NCBI GenBank assembly: GCA_016763755.1
Contig: JAESTD010000246.1
Location: 1-44,590, forward strand
Source of the DNA: Mucilaginibacter sp.
GTDB lineage: Bacteria > Bacteroidota > Bacteroidia > Sphingobacteriales > Sphingobacteriaceae
DNA length: 44,590 nt
Direction: 5' to 3'
Part shown: positions 17,876 to 25,614 of the stretch, piece by piece
Numbering within the stretch: the stretch's first letter is position 1
Layout of the letters: each line of letters opens with the position of its first letter
Notes under the pieces: model-generated
What the model was told of the DNA's origin: nothing
Databases searched by the model: none
What the model saw: only the letters and a program-made list of their open reading frames with translations
Translations under genes and position numbers: made by a program

Positions 17876-18802
17876 TTAGTGTACAATGTTGATCTCCCTT
17901 TGCGGAAGAGAATCAGGCAACAAGCCCGATTTTAATATTATTCGCTGGCCCCTATCGCTCTTCAAAAATGATGCGAAACCGGCTCCTAGGCCCTTGCGGC
18001 CTGTGCAGTCGATGATATACAAAGGCCTGCTTAACGGATATGTCTTTTCGACAAGCGTTGTCTGCGAAGGTTTAAAATACTCGTTAGGTACGGTCTTATT
18101 ATTTTCGTCCTTAACGCCCATAATTTTAACCTTGTCTACAGCCTCGGCATAGTCTTTATCTGGGTCATTAAGCCAACTAAAGCCGGTTATCCCTATTGAA
18201 TTAGGGTGGGTACTTACGTATTTTATAACCTCTTTATTTGAGCTTAAAGCATAAATATTTTTCTGTTTAAACCCTTGATTTCCAGATAATGACTTCAAAT
18301 ATCTTACCAAACTGGAGTTAGGGTTATCAAACACTATACTTTTATCGGTTTTTGACTGTCCGTTAAGCATACGCTTAATTTCGCTAACCGAGATAGTGGT
18401 ATCATTTGATGCCTCATTAACTATTAATGCAACAGCATCAATAGCAAATTTGTTTACGTCTGGGTAAAGTTCGCGTCTTTTAAGCACGCCCAATTCTGTA
18501 GTATCCAACTGGCGCGATAAAATGGCAACCCTTGTTTTATCGTTAAGCAGATCACTTATTACGCCAGTCTCAGGCTTGTAATTTATAACGGGCTTAGCAT
18601 CCCTGAAAATGCCTTGAAAAACAAATAATTCTTCGTTAACTATCGGAGAGAAAGAGTCATCTGCCGAAAAATTTGCAGTACCGGTAACAAATCCATCCAA
18701 AGACGTTTTGCTTTTATTATCTGCACTGCCACCCTGCCCGCAACTTTGCATAAAAAGCGAGCCGGCGATAGCATAAATAAATAGGCTGACGTTAATTTTC
18801 AT
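17876..18802 (-). CDS. PstS-like periplasmic substrate-binding lipoprotein
   Basis: The 308-residue protein has a lipoprotein signal ending in the lipobox MQSC (C21). The mature part resembles PstS/phosphate-type binding proteins of the type II periplasmic fold: VAILSRQLDTTELGVLKRRE, FAIDAVALIVN, SEIKRMLNGQ, then NSSLVRYLKSLSG, and GLGAGFASFLKSDRGQRIIL near the end. There are no pstA, pstB, pstC or phoU genes beside it. Instead it overlaps the small membrane protein gene by 11 bases inside the tonB-exbBD operon. It is therefore probably not a component of a classical phosphate importer. The ligand is unknown; phosphate or another anion is possible. Confidence 0.8.
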   Translation of the reverse strand: MKINVSLFIYAIAGSLFMQSCGQGGSADNKSKTSLDGFVTGTANFSADDSFSPIVNEELFVFQGIFRDAKPVINYKPETGVISDLLNDKTRVAILSRQLDTTELGVLKRRELYPDVNKFAIDAVALIVNEASNDTTISVSEIKRMLNGQSKTDKSIVFDNPNSSLVRYLKSLSGNQGFKQKNIYALSSNKEVIKYVSTHPNSIGITGFSWLNDPDKDYAEAVDKVKIMGVKDENNKTVPNEYFKPSQTTLVEKTYPLSRPLYIIDCTGRKGLGAGFASFLKSDRGQRIILKSGLLPDSLPQREINIVH

Positions 18803-19022
18803 TAGGGTTCTTCCTTAGGTAACGTGAAAAACGTAATACAGCGTATAATAAAATTACCGAACCAAAAATTGTTCTGCGCGATTGAGGCATATCTAATGGA
18901 AAATTGTCCCAAAAGATGATGAGCAGTCCCAGTGCTATAAAACAAACAAATGCGGTTACGCCTAAAATAAGCAAAAACCGCCTTTTGGGCGATTTTTGCT
19001 GTTCTTTGTTATTTTCTATCAT
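18792..19022 (-). CDS. Small two-helix membrane protein of the tonB operon
   Basis: This 76-residue protein has a basic, Lys/Gln-rich N-terminus (KEQQKSPKRRF) and two hydrophobic helices (about residues 15-37 and 48-65). They are joined by a short loop with NFPLDMPQSRR, and the C-terminus is basic. I recognise no domain. It lies 6 bases after tonB and overlaps the PstS-like gene by 11 bases, so it is very likely a genuine co-translated gene. A role as an inner-membrane accessory of the TonB/ExbBD system is possible but unproven. Confidence 0.72.
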   Translation of the reverse strand: MIENNKEQQKSPKRRFLLILGVTAFVCFIALGLLIIFWDNFPLDMPQSRRTIFGSVILLYAVLRFSRYLRKNPNEN

Positions 19023-19028
19023 TAAATT

Positions 19029-19853
19029 TTACTCTTCTGCCAGTGCAAAGTTTACAGGGATACTGTATTGTACACGCACCGGACGGCCGTTCTGAATACC
19101 AGGTTTCCATTTCGGAGAAGATTTAAGTACACGTACCGCTTCTTCGTCACAACCGCTACCGATACCTCTAACAACTTTAATGTCTGTTAGTGAACCATCG
19201 CGCTCAACAACGAATGTTAAGATAACACGGCCTTGTACGTTATTCTCTCTCGCAACAGCCGGGTAACGGATGTTTTTACTCAAATATTTACCGAAAGCTG
19301 CATCGCCACCAGGGAATGCCGGAGATTGCTCTACCGCGGTAAAGATCTGGTTAGGATTCTCTTCCACAACCTGTTTAACGTCTGAGTTACCAACCGGCTC
19401 ATCGATACGGATATCGGCGTTTGGATCACCTTTCTGATCTTTTGGACCAGGGTCAGCAACCTCAAGTTCCATAATGGTTGGCGGTTCTTTTTCACGCACC
19501 TCGTTATCCGGTTTTACTACCGGAGGTGGAAAACGCACCTGGTCAACTTTTGGTTTAGGTGGTTCCGGTGGAGGTGGAGGTGGTTTTTGTTGTTCATTTA
19601 CCGGAGGTGGTGGTAAAACCACCTCGGTCACCTTTACTTTTTCAGGTGCTTTCGGGATAATACCCTCAATGGCATTCAATATTGTTTTTAAGGAAATAAG
19701 GAATACAAATACTAATACGCCTATTAAAAGAGCCCTGTTGGTATGGCGAGGGTTATCTTTTCTTAGTTCGTATGCACCGTATGCTTTGTTACGTCCCGTA
19801 AACACAACGTCGATCCATTGCTGGTTTAGTATGTCTAATTTTGATCCGAACAT
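19029..19853 (-). CDS. tonB: Energy transducer TonB
   Basis: TonB couples the proton-motive force harvested by ExbB/ExbD to outer-membrane receptors. The 274-residue protein has a cytoplasmic N-terminus, one transmembrane helix (about 42-62) and a proline-rich periplasmic stretch (about 80-115, with repeated PPPP and KPK). The C-terminal TonB domain occupies about 185-274 (YPAVARENNVQGRVILTFVV, GCDEEAVRVLKSSPKWKPG, VQYSIPVNF). The cytoplasmic N-terminus (IDVVFTGRNKAYGAYELRK) is the form usual in Bacteroidota. It follows the second exbD gene by 29 bases. Confidence 0.92.
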   Translation of the reverse strand: MFGSKLDILNQQWIDVVFTGRNKAYGAYELRKDNPRHTNRALLIGVLVFVFLISLKTILNAIEGIIPKAPEKVKVTEVVLPPPPVNEQQKPPPPPPEPPKPKVDQVRFPPPVVKPDNEVREKEPPTIMELEVADPGPKDQKGDPNADIRIDEPVGNSDVKQVVEENPNQIFTAVEQSPAFPGGDAAFGKYLSKNIRYPAVARENNVQGRVILTFVVERDGSLTDIKVVRGIGSGCDEEAVRVLKSSPKWKPGIQNGRPVRVQYSIPVNFALAEE

Positions 19854-19882
19854 TGTTATAACGTTTGTTTGTTAATTATCAG

Positions 19883-20416
19883 TTAGTAGTTACCATCACG
19901 CTTCAAAAGCTCAACCTCGCCTGGTGTGATATCTACAATAGCGTATGACTGCACTTTAGTGATATTCATCTCATCCAAAACGTCAACTACGTTTTTGTAG
20001 TTTGATTTATCGCTTGGTTTGATCAGCACTGTCATATACTTACCGGTTGATTGTTGTACTTTCTCTCCGTTTTCAATAAGGACTTTGCGTAAGCCATCTT
20101 TGCCATAAGAGGTAGTTTCTGGCGGGGTTTTACCCGGTTCGCCAATAAACCACTCTACTTTATTGTTAGATCCTAACAAAATTGTCATAGATCTTGATGC
20201 AGCAACGGCTAACTCATCTTTAACTTTTTCGTCCTTATCAGGCATGGTAACATCCATTGCCTTAGGCTTAGCCAACGTTGTAGTTAGCATGAAGAAGGTG
20301 ATCAGCAAGAACGCAAGGTCCACCATCGCGGTTAAGTCAACGCGCGTAGAGGCTTTTTTACTTCTTACCTTCCCGCCTTTTTTCCCCCCGCCGGAGGAGG
20401 TGTCTAATTCTGCCAT
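19883..20416 (-). CDS. exbD: ExbD/TolR family proton-channel protein (second copy)
   Basis: This inner-membrane partner of ExbB and TonB has 177 residues. A basic N-terminus (KKGGKVRSKKASTRVD) precedes one helix that includes the essential aspartate, TAMVDLAFLLITFFMLTTTL. The C-terminal periplasmic domain contains YMTVLIKPSDKSNYKNVVDV and VDITPGEVELLKRDG. It differs strongly from the preceding exbD, so the two may form a heteromeric channel or serve different TonB proteins. It lies 7 bases after the first exbD and 29 bases before tonB. Confidence 0.9.
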   Translation of the reverse strand: MAELDTSSGGGKKGGKVRSKKASTRVDLTAMVDLAFLLITFFMLTTTLAKPKAMDVTMPDKDEKVKDELAVAASRSMTILLGSNNKVEWFIGEPGKTPPETTSYGKDGLRKVLIENGEKVQQSTGKYMTVLIKPSDKSNYKNVVDVLDEMNITKVQSYAIVDITPGEVELLKRDGNY

Positions 20417-20423
20417 TTCTTAA

Positions 20424-21041
20424 TTATTTTTTTGGCGCAGCACGCAGCGTCGTTACTAAATTAAATTTGTTAATTTTCTGTTTTTGGAAAACAGTGATCA
20501 CATCCTTAATAACAGGATACTCTTCCTTGTTATCGCCTTTGATAGATATCCTCAACGATTTGTTGTGTAAGGCTACGTCGGCTTTACGGGCTTCGCGAAT
20601 CCAGTCTGACAACTCGTTGTTGTTAGTTGTATCGCGAGGGATACCAGGCTGCTTAAACTCTTTTCTTTGATCGGGTTCAAGGGCCAGGAAACCTTTTAGC
20701 TGCGCAATTGGTACGCCAAACACAGGAAGGCCTGAAAATTTAATTTGCTCCTCAGGGGTGAAATTGATTTTATATTTCTCGCCCATTTGGATAAGCGTTT
20801 GCTTGCGGATATCATTACCATCAACACTAAAGAACACTTTACCTTCTCCAACGGTTAACATCAGCATGTTATCGTCAGGAACGGGCTGCTCAATAGAAGA
20901 GGCAGGAATATCAACTTGCACCGGATCCTCTGTTCTCGGTTTTGCAGTTAATATGAAGAAAGTAAGCAGCAGGAAAGCTACGTCGCACATGGCGGTCATA
21001 TCTATCGAAGTGCTCTTTCTTGCAACTTTTACTCTTGGCAT
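20424..21041 (-). CDS. exbD: ExbD/TolR family proton-channel protein (first copy)
   Basis: This is the longer of the two ExbD proteins (205 residues). The N-terminus (MPRVKVARKSTSID) leads into the transmembrane helix with the conserved aspartate, MTAMCDVAFLLLTFFILTAK. The periplasmic part is larger than in E. coli ExbD (about 141 residues). It includes an insert around QMGEKYKINFTPEEQIKFSG and a C-terminal block SLRISIKGDNKEEYPVIKDV. Two tandem exbD genes after exbB are usual in this phylum. It follows exbB by 100 bases. Confidence 0.9.
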   Translation of the reverse strand: MPRVKVARKSTSIDMTAMCDVAFLLLTFFILTAKPRTEDPVQVDIPASSIEQPVPDDNMLMLTVGEGKVFFSVDGNDIRKQTLIQMGEKYKINFTPEEQIKFSGLPVFGVPIAQLKGFLALEPDQRKEFKQPGIPRDTTNNNELSDWIREARKADVALHNKSLRISIKGDNKEEYPVIKDVITVFQKQKINKFNLVTTLRAAPKK

Positions 21042-21141
21042 TTTTCCTTTGTTTATGTAATAATGTAAAATTAAAGACTTTAAATTTAATAACCAAATTT
21101 AATTTTGCTAAAAATGGTTATGCAAGAACTTTATTTTACGA

Positions 21142-21975
21142 TTATTTGTTTTTGTGTGATGCTGCAAATGTTTGAACGATGCTGAAACCAGTTTCGTCGA
21201 TAGCGTAAGTCAGTTTATCAATTTTAGATGTAAATACGTTGTACATTACAATTGATATAGCTGAAGTACCGATACCTAATGCAGTATTGATAAGTGCCTC
21301 AGAGATGTGAGAAGATAGTTCTGCTTGGTTTGGAGCACCTGATGCTGCCAGAGTAGCGAACGCACCGATCATACCGATTACCGTACCTAACAGACCGGTT
21401 AATGTACCGATAGATACCAAAGTAGCGATGATAGTTAAGTTTTGCTCTAACATAGGCATTTCTGAAGCAGTTGCTTCTTCGATGTCTTTCTGGATAGCTA
21501 AAGTTTTTTGATCAACGTCTAAAGCCTGATCAACTTCCATTTCGCGGTATTTTTTCAAACCTGATTTGATAACGTTAGCTACAGAACCTTTTTGTTTGTC
21601 GCATTCAGCGTTAGCGGCATCAATGTTACCAGCGTTTAATGAAGATTGAACTTTTCTTACGAAAGCGTCAACGTTTCCGGTACCAGAAGCTTTACCAATT
21701 ACCACAAACCTCTCAAGAGAGAATACGATTACCATTAACAGGTAAGACATGATCAAAGGTACAATTACACCACCTTTGTGTACAGTACCGTATATATCTG
21801 TAGGTTCGTTAGCTGGGTCGCCGCCTTTATAGTGACTTGGATGGCCTAAAATGAAAATGAAGATCAAAACAGCCACTACAAGACAAAGTGGAATAGTCAA
21901 AGTCGCAAATGCGCCCGATGCACTTGAGCTTTCTTTTTTTACAGGAGTAGTTGGTTTTGTTGGTGCGTTTGCCAT
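21142..21975 (-). CDS. exbB: MotA/TolQ/ExbB proton-channel family protein
   Basis: This 277-residue protein has three or four hydrophobic helices. The first (about 23-45) follows a Thr/Pro/Lys-rich start. The second contains GGVIVPLIMSYLLMVIVFSL. The last pair contains the family signature TLVSIGTLTGLLGTVIGMIG and SHISEALINTALGIGTSAIS. It forms the pentameric channel core around ExbD that powers TonB. It opens the seven-gene cluster, preceded by an AT-rich 294-base region with a good -7 box. Confidence 0.92.
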   Translation of the reverse strand: MANAPTKPTTPVKKESSSASGAFATLTIPLCLVVAVLIFIFILGHPSHYKGGDPANEPTDIYGTVHKGGVIVPLIMSYLLMVIVFSLERFVVIGKASGTGNVDAFVRKVQSSLNAGNIDAANAECDKQKGSVANVIKSGLKKYREMEVDQALDVDQKTLAIQKDIEEATASEMPMLEQNLTIIATLVSIGTLTGLLGTVIGMIGAFATLAASGAPNQAELSSHISEALINTALGIGTSAISIVMYNVFTSKIDKLTYAIDETGFSIVQTFAASHKNK

Positions 21976-22048
21976 TACTTTTTAATTTTTAGTTTTCGTT
22001 TTGTTTATAATATAAGTTAAATAAAATGTGTGCGCATTAAGCGAAAAA

Positions 22049-22056
22049 CAAAATTA
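22049..22056 (-). promoter_or_regulatory. Probable -7 box for the exbB operon
   Basis: TAATTTTG on the minus strand fits TAnnTTTG exactly. It lies about 73 bases before the exbB start and downstream of the pckA terminator, in the very AT-rich gap 21976-22269. A -33 element is not obvious. The rest of that gap holds only the pckA terminator and A/T tracts. Confidence 0.45.
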
Positions 22057-22162
22057 GAATTTCTATGAAATAAAAAAACTATTTCTGTAATTCTTTATAA
22101 TAATTTAATATACAGCAAAAAACGTTCTGCAAAATTGGTTTTTACATAACGCTATTAAACAC

Positions 22163-22191
22163 AAAAATTGTCTGTAGCGAAGACAATTTTT
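22163..22191 (-). terminator. Intrinsic terminator of pckA
   Basis: AAAAATTGTCT (22163-22173) and AGACAATTTTT (22181-22191) form a perfect 11-bp stem with a 7-base loop, ending in T on the minus strand. It lies about 80 bases beyond the pckA stop and upstream of the exbB promoter region. Confidence 0.78.
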
Positions 22192-22269
22192 TACAATAAA
22201 ACCGATAATTTTTAATAATCGCAAGTTATAACACATAAAAAATGTGTAACTAAACTGATATAGTACAGT

Positions 22270-23874
22270 CTAAAATATTGCCGAAGGTGCGTTCGGACCT
22301 GCGTTTATTAGGTTTACCGGGCTGATTGCCATATATTTTTCGAAATTATTAACAAAGGCTAAAGCCAACTTGTTTGCCTGCTCCCGATACTTTTCTGGTT
22401 GGGCCCAGGTATTTTGAGGATTTAGTACCTCATCAGGCACATTGGGACAGGTTAGGGGTATGTTTATTTTAAAAATCGGATGAGATTGGTAGTTCACATT
22501 ATCAAGGCTTCCGTTAAGTGCCGCATTCACCATCGCCCGAGTATATGACAACTTTATGCGTTCGCCTACACCATAAGGCCCACCCGTCCAGCCGGTGTTT
22601 ATCAACCATACTGTAGCATCCTGTTCTTCTATTTTTTTGCCCAGTAAACTGGCGTACTCAACAGGGTTTAACGGCAAAAAGGCTTCGCCGAAACAGGCCG
22701 AAAAGGTGGCAACCGGTTCATTGATACCAGCCTCGGTACCGGCTACTTTTGCCGTATAGCCTGATATAAAGAAGTACATGGCCTGCTCCGGAGTTAGGTT
22801 TGCAATGGGAGGCAGCACCCCAAAGGCATCAGCCGTTAGAAAGAAGATATTTTTGGGTGCTTTACCCACTGATGGGATTACCGCATTATTAATATAATGT
22901 AGAGGGTAAGCAACGCGGGTATTCTCTGTTTTGGCAATATCATTAAAGTCCACGTTGTTACTCCCCTCAAAAAATTTAATATTCTCCAGCAAGGCGCCTT
23001 GCTGTATGGCATTAAATATCTGAGGTTCGTTTTCTTGTGTCAATCCCACGCATTTGGCATAGCAGCCCCCTTCAAAATTAAATATAGCATCGTCACTCCA
23101 GCCGTGTTCATCATCGCCTATCAGGTTACGACTTGGATCAGCAGATAACGTGGTTTTTCCGGTGCCCGACAACCCAAAGAAAATGGCCGTATCGCCATCG
23201 GGGCCCACATTTGCCGAGCAATGCATGGGGAGTACTTTATTATAATGAGGTAACGTGAAGTTCAATACCGAGAATATACTTTTCTTGATCTCGCCAGTGT
23301 AGCCCGTGCCACCGATCAATATAATGCGCTTGCTAAAACTAATGATCGTGAAATTTTTTTGCCTTGTACCATCTACTTCAGGATCGGCTTCAAATCCCGG
23401 AGCTGCAATAACTGTCCAATCGGCAGGATTATTAATATCAGATTCCTGCGGACGTATAAATAAATGATATGCAAACAGATTTTGGTAAGCTGTTTCTGTG
23501 ATCACTCTTATGCTCATGTGATGGCGTTCATCAGCACAAACGCTACAATCACGCACAAACAAATCGCGGCCATTTAAATAGGCCATCATTTTTTTATGGA
23601 TGCCTAAAAAATGGGCGCCATCTATTTTAAAGTTTACTTTGCCCCACCACACATTATCGTGCGAAATACTATCATCAACAATAAAACGGTCTTTAGGCGA
23701 ACGACCTGTGAATTTACCTGTATCAACAGCAAGCGCACCCGTGCCTGCCAACACGCCTTCATTACGTTGCAAGGCAGCTTCAATTAAAGCCTGCGGTGTT
23801 AACTGATAAAATATATTGGATTTATGTAAACCTAAACCGGCTAAAGAGCCTGTTGGAATGGCTGCGTTTTTCAT
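22270..23874 (-). CDS. pckA: Phosphoenolpyruvate carboxykinase (ATP)
   Basis: This enzyme converts oxaloacetate and ATP to phosphoenolpyruvate, CO2 and ADP, the entry step of gluconeogenesis. The 534-residue length is normal for the ATP-dependent type. The kinase-1a P-loop appears as FGLSGTGKTTLSADPSRN. The following metal site is IGDDEHGWSDDAIFNFEGGC, and the arginine/oxaloacetate region TGRSPKDRFIV is near residue 53. It appears monocistronic: it has its own promoter candidate at 23905-23936 and a terminator at 22163-22191. Confidence 0.96.
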   Translation of the reverse strand: MKNAAIPTGSLAGLGLHKSNIFYQLTPQALIEAALQRNEGVLAGTGALAVDTGKFTGRSPKDRFIVDDSISHDNVWWGKVNFKIDGAHFLGIHKKMMAYLNGRDLFVRDCSVCADERHHMSIRVITETAYQNLFAYHLFIRPQESDINNPADWTVIAAPGFEADPEVDGTRQKNFTIISFSKRIILIGGTGYTGEIKKSIFSVLNFTLPHYNKVLPMHCSANVGPDGDTAIFFGLSGTGKTTLSADPSRNLIGDDEHGWSDDAIFNFEGGCYAKCVGLTQENEPQIFNAIQQGALLENIKFFEGSNNVDFNDIAKTENTRVAYPLHYINNAVIPSVGKAPKNIFFLTADAFGVLPPIANLTPEQAMYFFISGYTAKVAGTEAGINEPVATFSACFGEAFLPLNPVEYASLLGKKIEEQDATVWLINTGWTGGPYGVGERIKLSYTRAMVNAALNGSLDNVNYQSHPIFKINIPLTCPNVPDEVLNPQNTWAQPEKYREQANKLALAFVNNFEKYMAISPVNLINAGPNAPSAIF

Positions 23875-23904
23875 GAAAGGGCAATTTCAGTAATTGATAA
23901 TCCC

Positions 23905-23936
23905 CAAACTTAGGATACGCCCACGCCAGCACCCAA
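23905..23936 (-). promoter_or_regulatory. Probable promoter of pckA
   Basis: On the minus strand, TAAGTTTG (23912 to 23905) matches the Bacteroidota -7 consensus. A TTG (23936 to 23934) sits 21 bases upstream as a -33-type element. The start of transcription would fall around 23900, giving a leader of roughly 25 bases. Confidence 0.5.
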
Positions 23937-24037
23937 GTAAAAAAGCGCAAATAATCTACCTGATGTACTTTTTACACATCATCTATATTATTGATTAACA
24001 GATAATTGGTAGAAATAAAATATTTTATCCGGATACA

Positions 24038-24373
24038 CTATCCACCGGCCTTTTTAGCCTTATAACCATCGGTTTGCAGCATTGCAAGTACCTTATCGCG
24101 AAAATCGCCTTGTAAAAGTATTTCACCATCTTTAACAGAACCACCTACACCGCATTTACTTTTGAGCTTTTTGCCTATAGCTTCCAGATCGGCATCAGTA
24201 CCGACAAAGCCGTTTACACGGGTTACCAATTTGTTGCCTTTTATCCTGTCCAGAAATATTTTAAGATTTTGCTGCTGAGGTGGCAGCGTATCGTGTTGGC
24301 CATTATCCTCTTCCTGATATTGGAAATCAGGATCGGTAGAATACATGATGCCGGTGTAGTTTTTCTTTGCCAT
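24038..24373 (-). CDS. SUI1/YciH-family translation factor
   Basis: This 111-residue protein has a C-terminal eIF1/SUI1 fold: [20 protein letters not shown], then [20 protein letters not shown] and [20 protein letters not shown]. The first 35 residues are polar and variable. YciH-type proteins act in start-site selection and translation control in bacteria, though the exact role is poorly defined. The downstream gap to pckA is 163 bases and holds the pckA promoter. Upstream lies a palindromic repeat. Confidence 0.9.
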   Translation of the reverse strand: MAKKNYTGIMYSTDPDFQYQEEDNGQHDTLPPQQQNLKIFLDRIKGNKLVTRVNGFVGTDADLEAIGKKLKSKCGVGGSVKDGEILLQGDFRDKVLAMLQTDGYKAKKAGG

Positions 24374-24389
24374 GATTTTAAGTTCTTAT

Positions 24390-24469
24390 GCCTCACCCTG
24401 CCCTCTCCAAAGGAGAGGGTTCTGATCGTTCCTTTTCAAGTCCTCTCTTTTGGAGAGGATTTAGGTGAA
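24390..24469. repeat. Third type of palindromic intergenic repeat
   Basis: The left arm (24390-24424) carries CCCTCTCCAAAGGAGAGGG. The right arm (24436-24469) carries CCTCTCTTTTGGAGAGG, flanked by a TTTAGGTGA that matches the outer TCACCCTG end in inverted orientation. Each arm is itself a near-palindrome and the two arms are inverted copies. It fills the gap between the lipid kinase gene and the SUI1 gene. Just beside it, 24477-24487 (CTCGCAATGAC) matches the right arm of the repeat at 11357-11432, as if two element types were inserted side by side. Confidence 0.72.
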
Positions 24470-24506
24470 CCCTCATCTCGCAATGACGCGTCTTCTATTT
24501 CAAAAG

Positions 24507-25400
24507 TCAATTACTTTTATACGAACTCCCCACTATAACATTTAGTACCGATGGTACTACCTCTATGTTAATATCCTCATCGGCAGATTGCGGTTCACCA
24601 TCCAAATGGATAGGGCCCGGTTTTACACGAGTGATATGAACATGCTTGCCTTTAATGATCTCAACGTATTTTGATTTGTCGGCCGTTTTGGTAAACATCC
24701 TTAAACCCATTTCAGGGAAACGCCAAAGAGGGAAAGGTTTTATCACGCATACATCCAGCAAGCCATCCTGTACTGATGCAGTTGGCGATACGTGTGCATT
24801 ATTACCATACTGCGATGAGTTGGCAATGCTCAGCATAAAGGCTTCGCGATCTAAAGCTTTGCCATCAACTTCTATATGATATTCCTGAGCACGATATTGC
24901 GAGATCTCCTGTACCGACGATTTAAAATAGTTCACAAACCCGCGTTTCTCGCTTCCCTGAGCAAAAACATGGCTGATGTGGGCGTCAAAACCCATTCCTG
25001 CCATATTAAAGAACCATTGGCCGTTCATTTTGCCGGCATCGATAGTTACGGTGCGACCGGTGTTCATGTTTTTTATAGCATCTACAGTACCCATTGGGAT
25101 GCCTAAGAAACGGGCCAATCCATTGCCCGAGCCAAATGGAATTACTGCCAGCTCGGTGGTGGTCTCTACAATGCCCGATGCTATCTCATTGACGGTGCCA
25201 TCGCCGCCAACGGCAACTATGGTGTCATATTCGCCAACGGCAGCCACGGCAAGGTCATGCGCATGGAAAATACCGGTAGTAAATTCAATATCGTATTCAA
25301 AAACAGATGCATCAAGGTGTTGCTTTACCAGCCCCGGCACGTCATCCTTTTTCTTACCGCCCGATACGGGGTTTATAATAAATAAAGCTTTCCTTTTCAA
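24507..25400 (-). CDS. Diacylglycerol kinase-family lipid kinase (YegS/DagK type)
   Basis: The 297-residue protein phosphorylates a lipid hydroxyl using ATP; which lipid is not certain. The N-terminal FIINPVSGGKKKDDVPG and the nucleotide-binding GGDGTVNEIASGI (about 64-76) are the family hallmarks, followed by IPFGSGNGLARFLGIP. The C-terminal beta domain includes VSPTASVQDGLLDVCVIKPF and IHLDGEPQSADEDI. The start at 25400 gives a 13-base leader behind a perfect -7 box. Transcription is divergent from metK. Confidence 0.9.
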   Translation of the reverse strand: MKRKALFIINPVSGGKKKDDVPGLVKQHLDASVFEYDIEFTTGIFHAHDLAVAAVGEYDTIVAVGGDGTVNEIASGIVETTTELAVIPFGSGNGLARFLGIPMGTVDAIKNMNTGRTVTIDAGKMNGQWFFNMAGMGFDAHISHVFAQGSEKRGFVNYFKSSVQEISQYRAQEYHIEVDGKALDREAFMLSIANSSQYGNNAHVSPTASVQDGLLDVCVIKPFPLWRFPEMGLRMFTKTADKSKYVEIIKGKHVHITRVKPGPIHLDGEPQSADEDINIEVVPSVLNVIVGSSYKSN

Positions 25401-25419
25401 CTATCTATGTTTGAGCGGG

Positions 25420-25427
25420 CAAAAGTA
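25420..25427 (-). promoter_or_regulatory. -7 box for the lipid kinase gene
   Basis: TACTTTTG on the minus strand matches TAnnTTTG. It is 20 bases from the ATG at 25400. Together with the metK box at 25458-25465 it makes a compact divergent promoter pair. No clear -33 element is seen. Confidence 0.5.
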
Positions 25428-25457
25428 AATGTTTTTCGGGTTTGTGGAAAATTGTTT

Positions 25458-25465
25458 TATTTTTG
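25458..25465 (+). promoter_or_regulatory. -7 box for metK
   Basis: TATTTTTG matches TAnnTTTG exactly. Transcription should begin near 25469-25473, just before the first paired base of the riboswitch (25476). That makes the aptamer the extreme 5' end of the metK leader. A TTTG at 25441-25444 is closer than the usual -33 spacing. Confidence 0.55.
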
Positions 25466-25475
25466 CCACCTGAAA

Positions 25476-25543
25476 GTGGACTGATTTAATGCCCTTACCC
25501 TGTGTAAAGGCTGGATTGCAACCACGTAAAAAAGTGCTAACCC
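25476..25543 (+). promoter_or_regulatory. SAM-II-type riboswitch with enlarged loop, metK leader
   Basis: The conserved SAM-II pieces occur in order. P1 5' strand GTGG is at 25476-25479 and CTGATTTAA at 25481-25489. TTGCAA lies at 25516-25521, then the P1 3' strand CCAC (25522-25525), GTAAAAAAG (25526-25534) and TGCTAA (25535-25540). GGATTGCA (25513-25520) can pair with TGCTAACC (25535-25542), leaving the U-U and A-A mismatches; the U-U position corresponds to the SAM-binding site of SAM-II. The first loop is 26 bases, compared with about 5 in the well-studied alphaproteobacterial form. It holds its own hairpin (GCCCTTAC with GTAAAGGC). The site ends about 72 bases before metK, whose enzyme makes SAM, so feedback repression is expected. 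How binding is transmitted is not visible: there is no Shine-Dalgarno or clear terminator. A competing stem GTAAAA (25526-25531) with TTTTAC (25552-25557) would disrupt the pseudoknot. Confidence 0.82.
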
Positions 25544-25614
25544 TGCTCTCCTTTTACAGCGTTTCAACAATAAATCTCCTACCTTTCGGCTTTAACGTTT
25601 TTATACATTATTAT

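Noticed and set aside
17876..18802. Phosphate ABC importer operon
   Set aside because: Only a PstS-like protein is present; no permease, ATPase or phoU gene is nearby.
25466..25479. CCAC/GTGG hairpin just before the riboswitch as an anti-P1 stem
   Set aside because: The predicted transcription start (about 25469-25473) removes most of the 5' strand, so it probably does not form in the RNA.
25489..25614. N-terminal extension of MetK by 42 residues from the ATG at 25489
   Set aside because: It overlaps the riboswitch core, has no MetK-like sequence, and the ATG at 25615 gives the standard [17 protein letters not shown] start.
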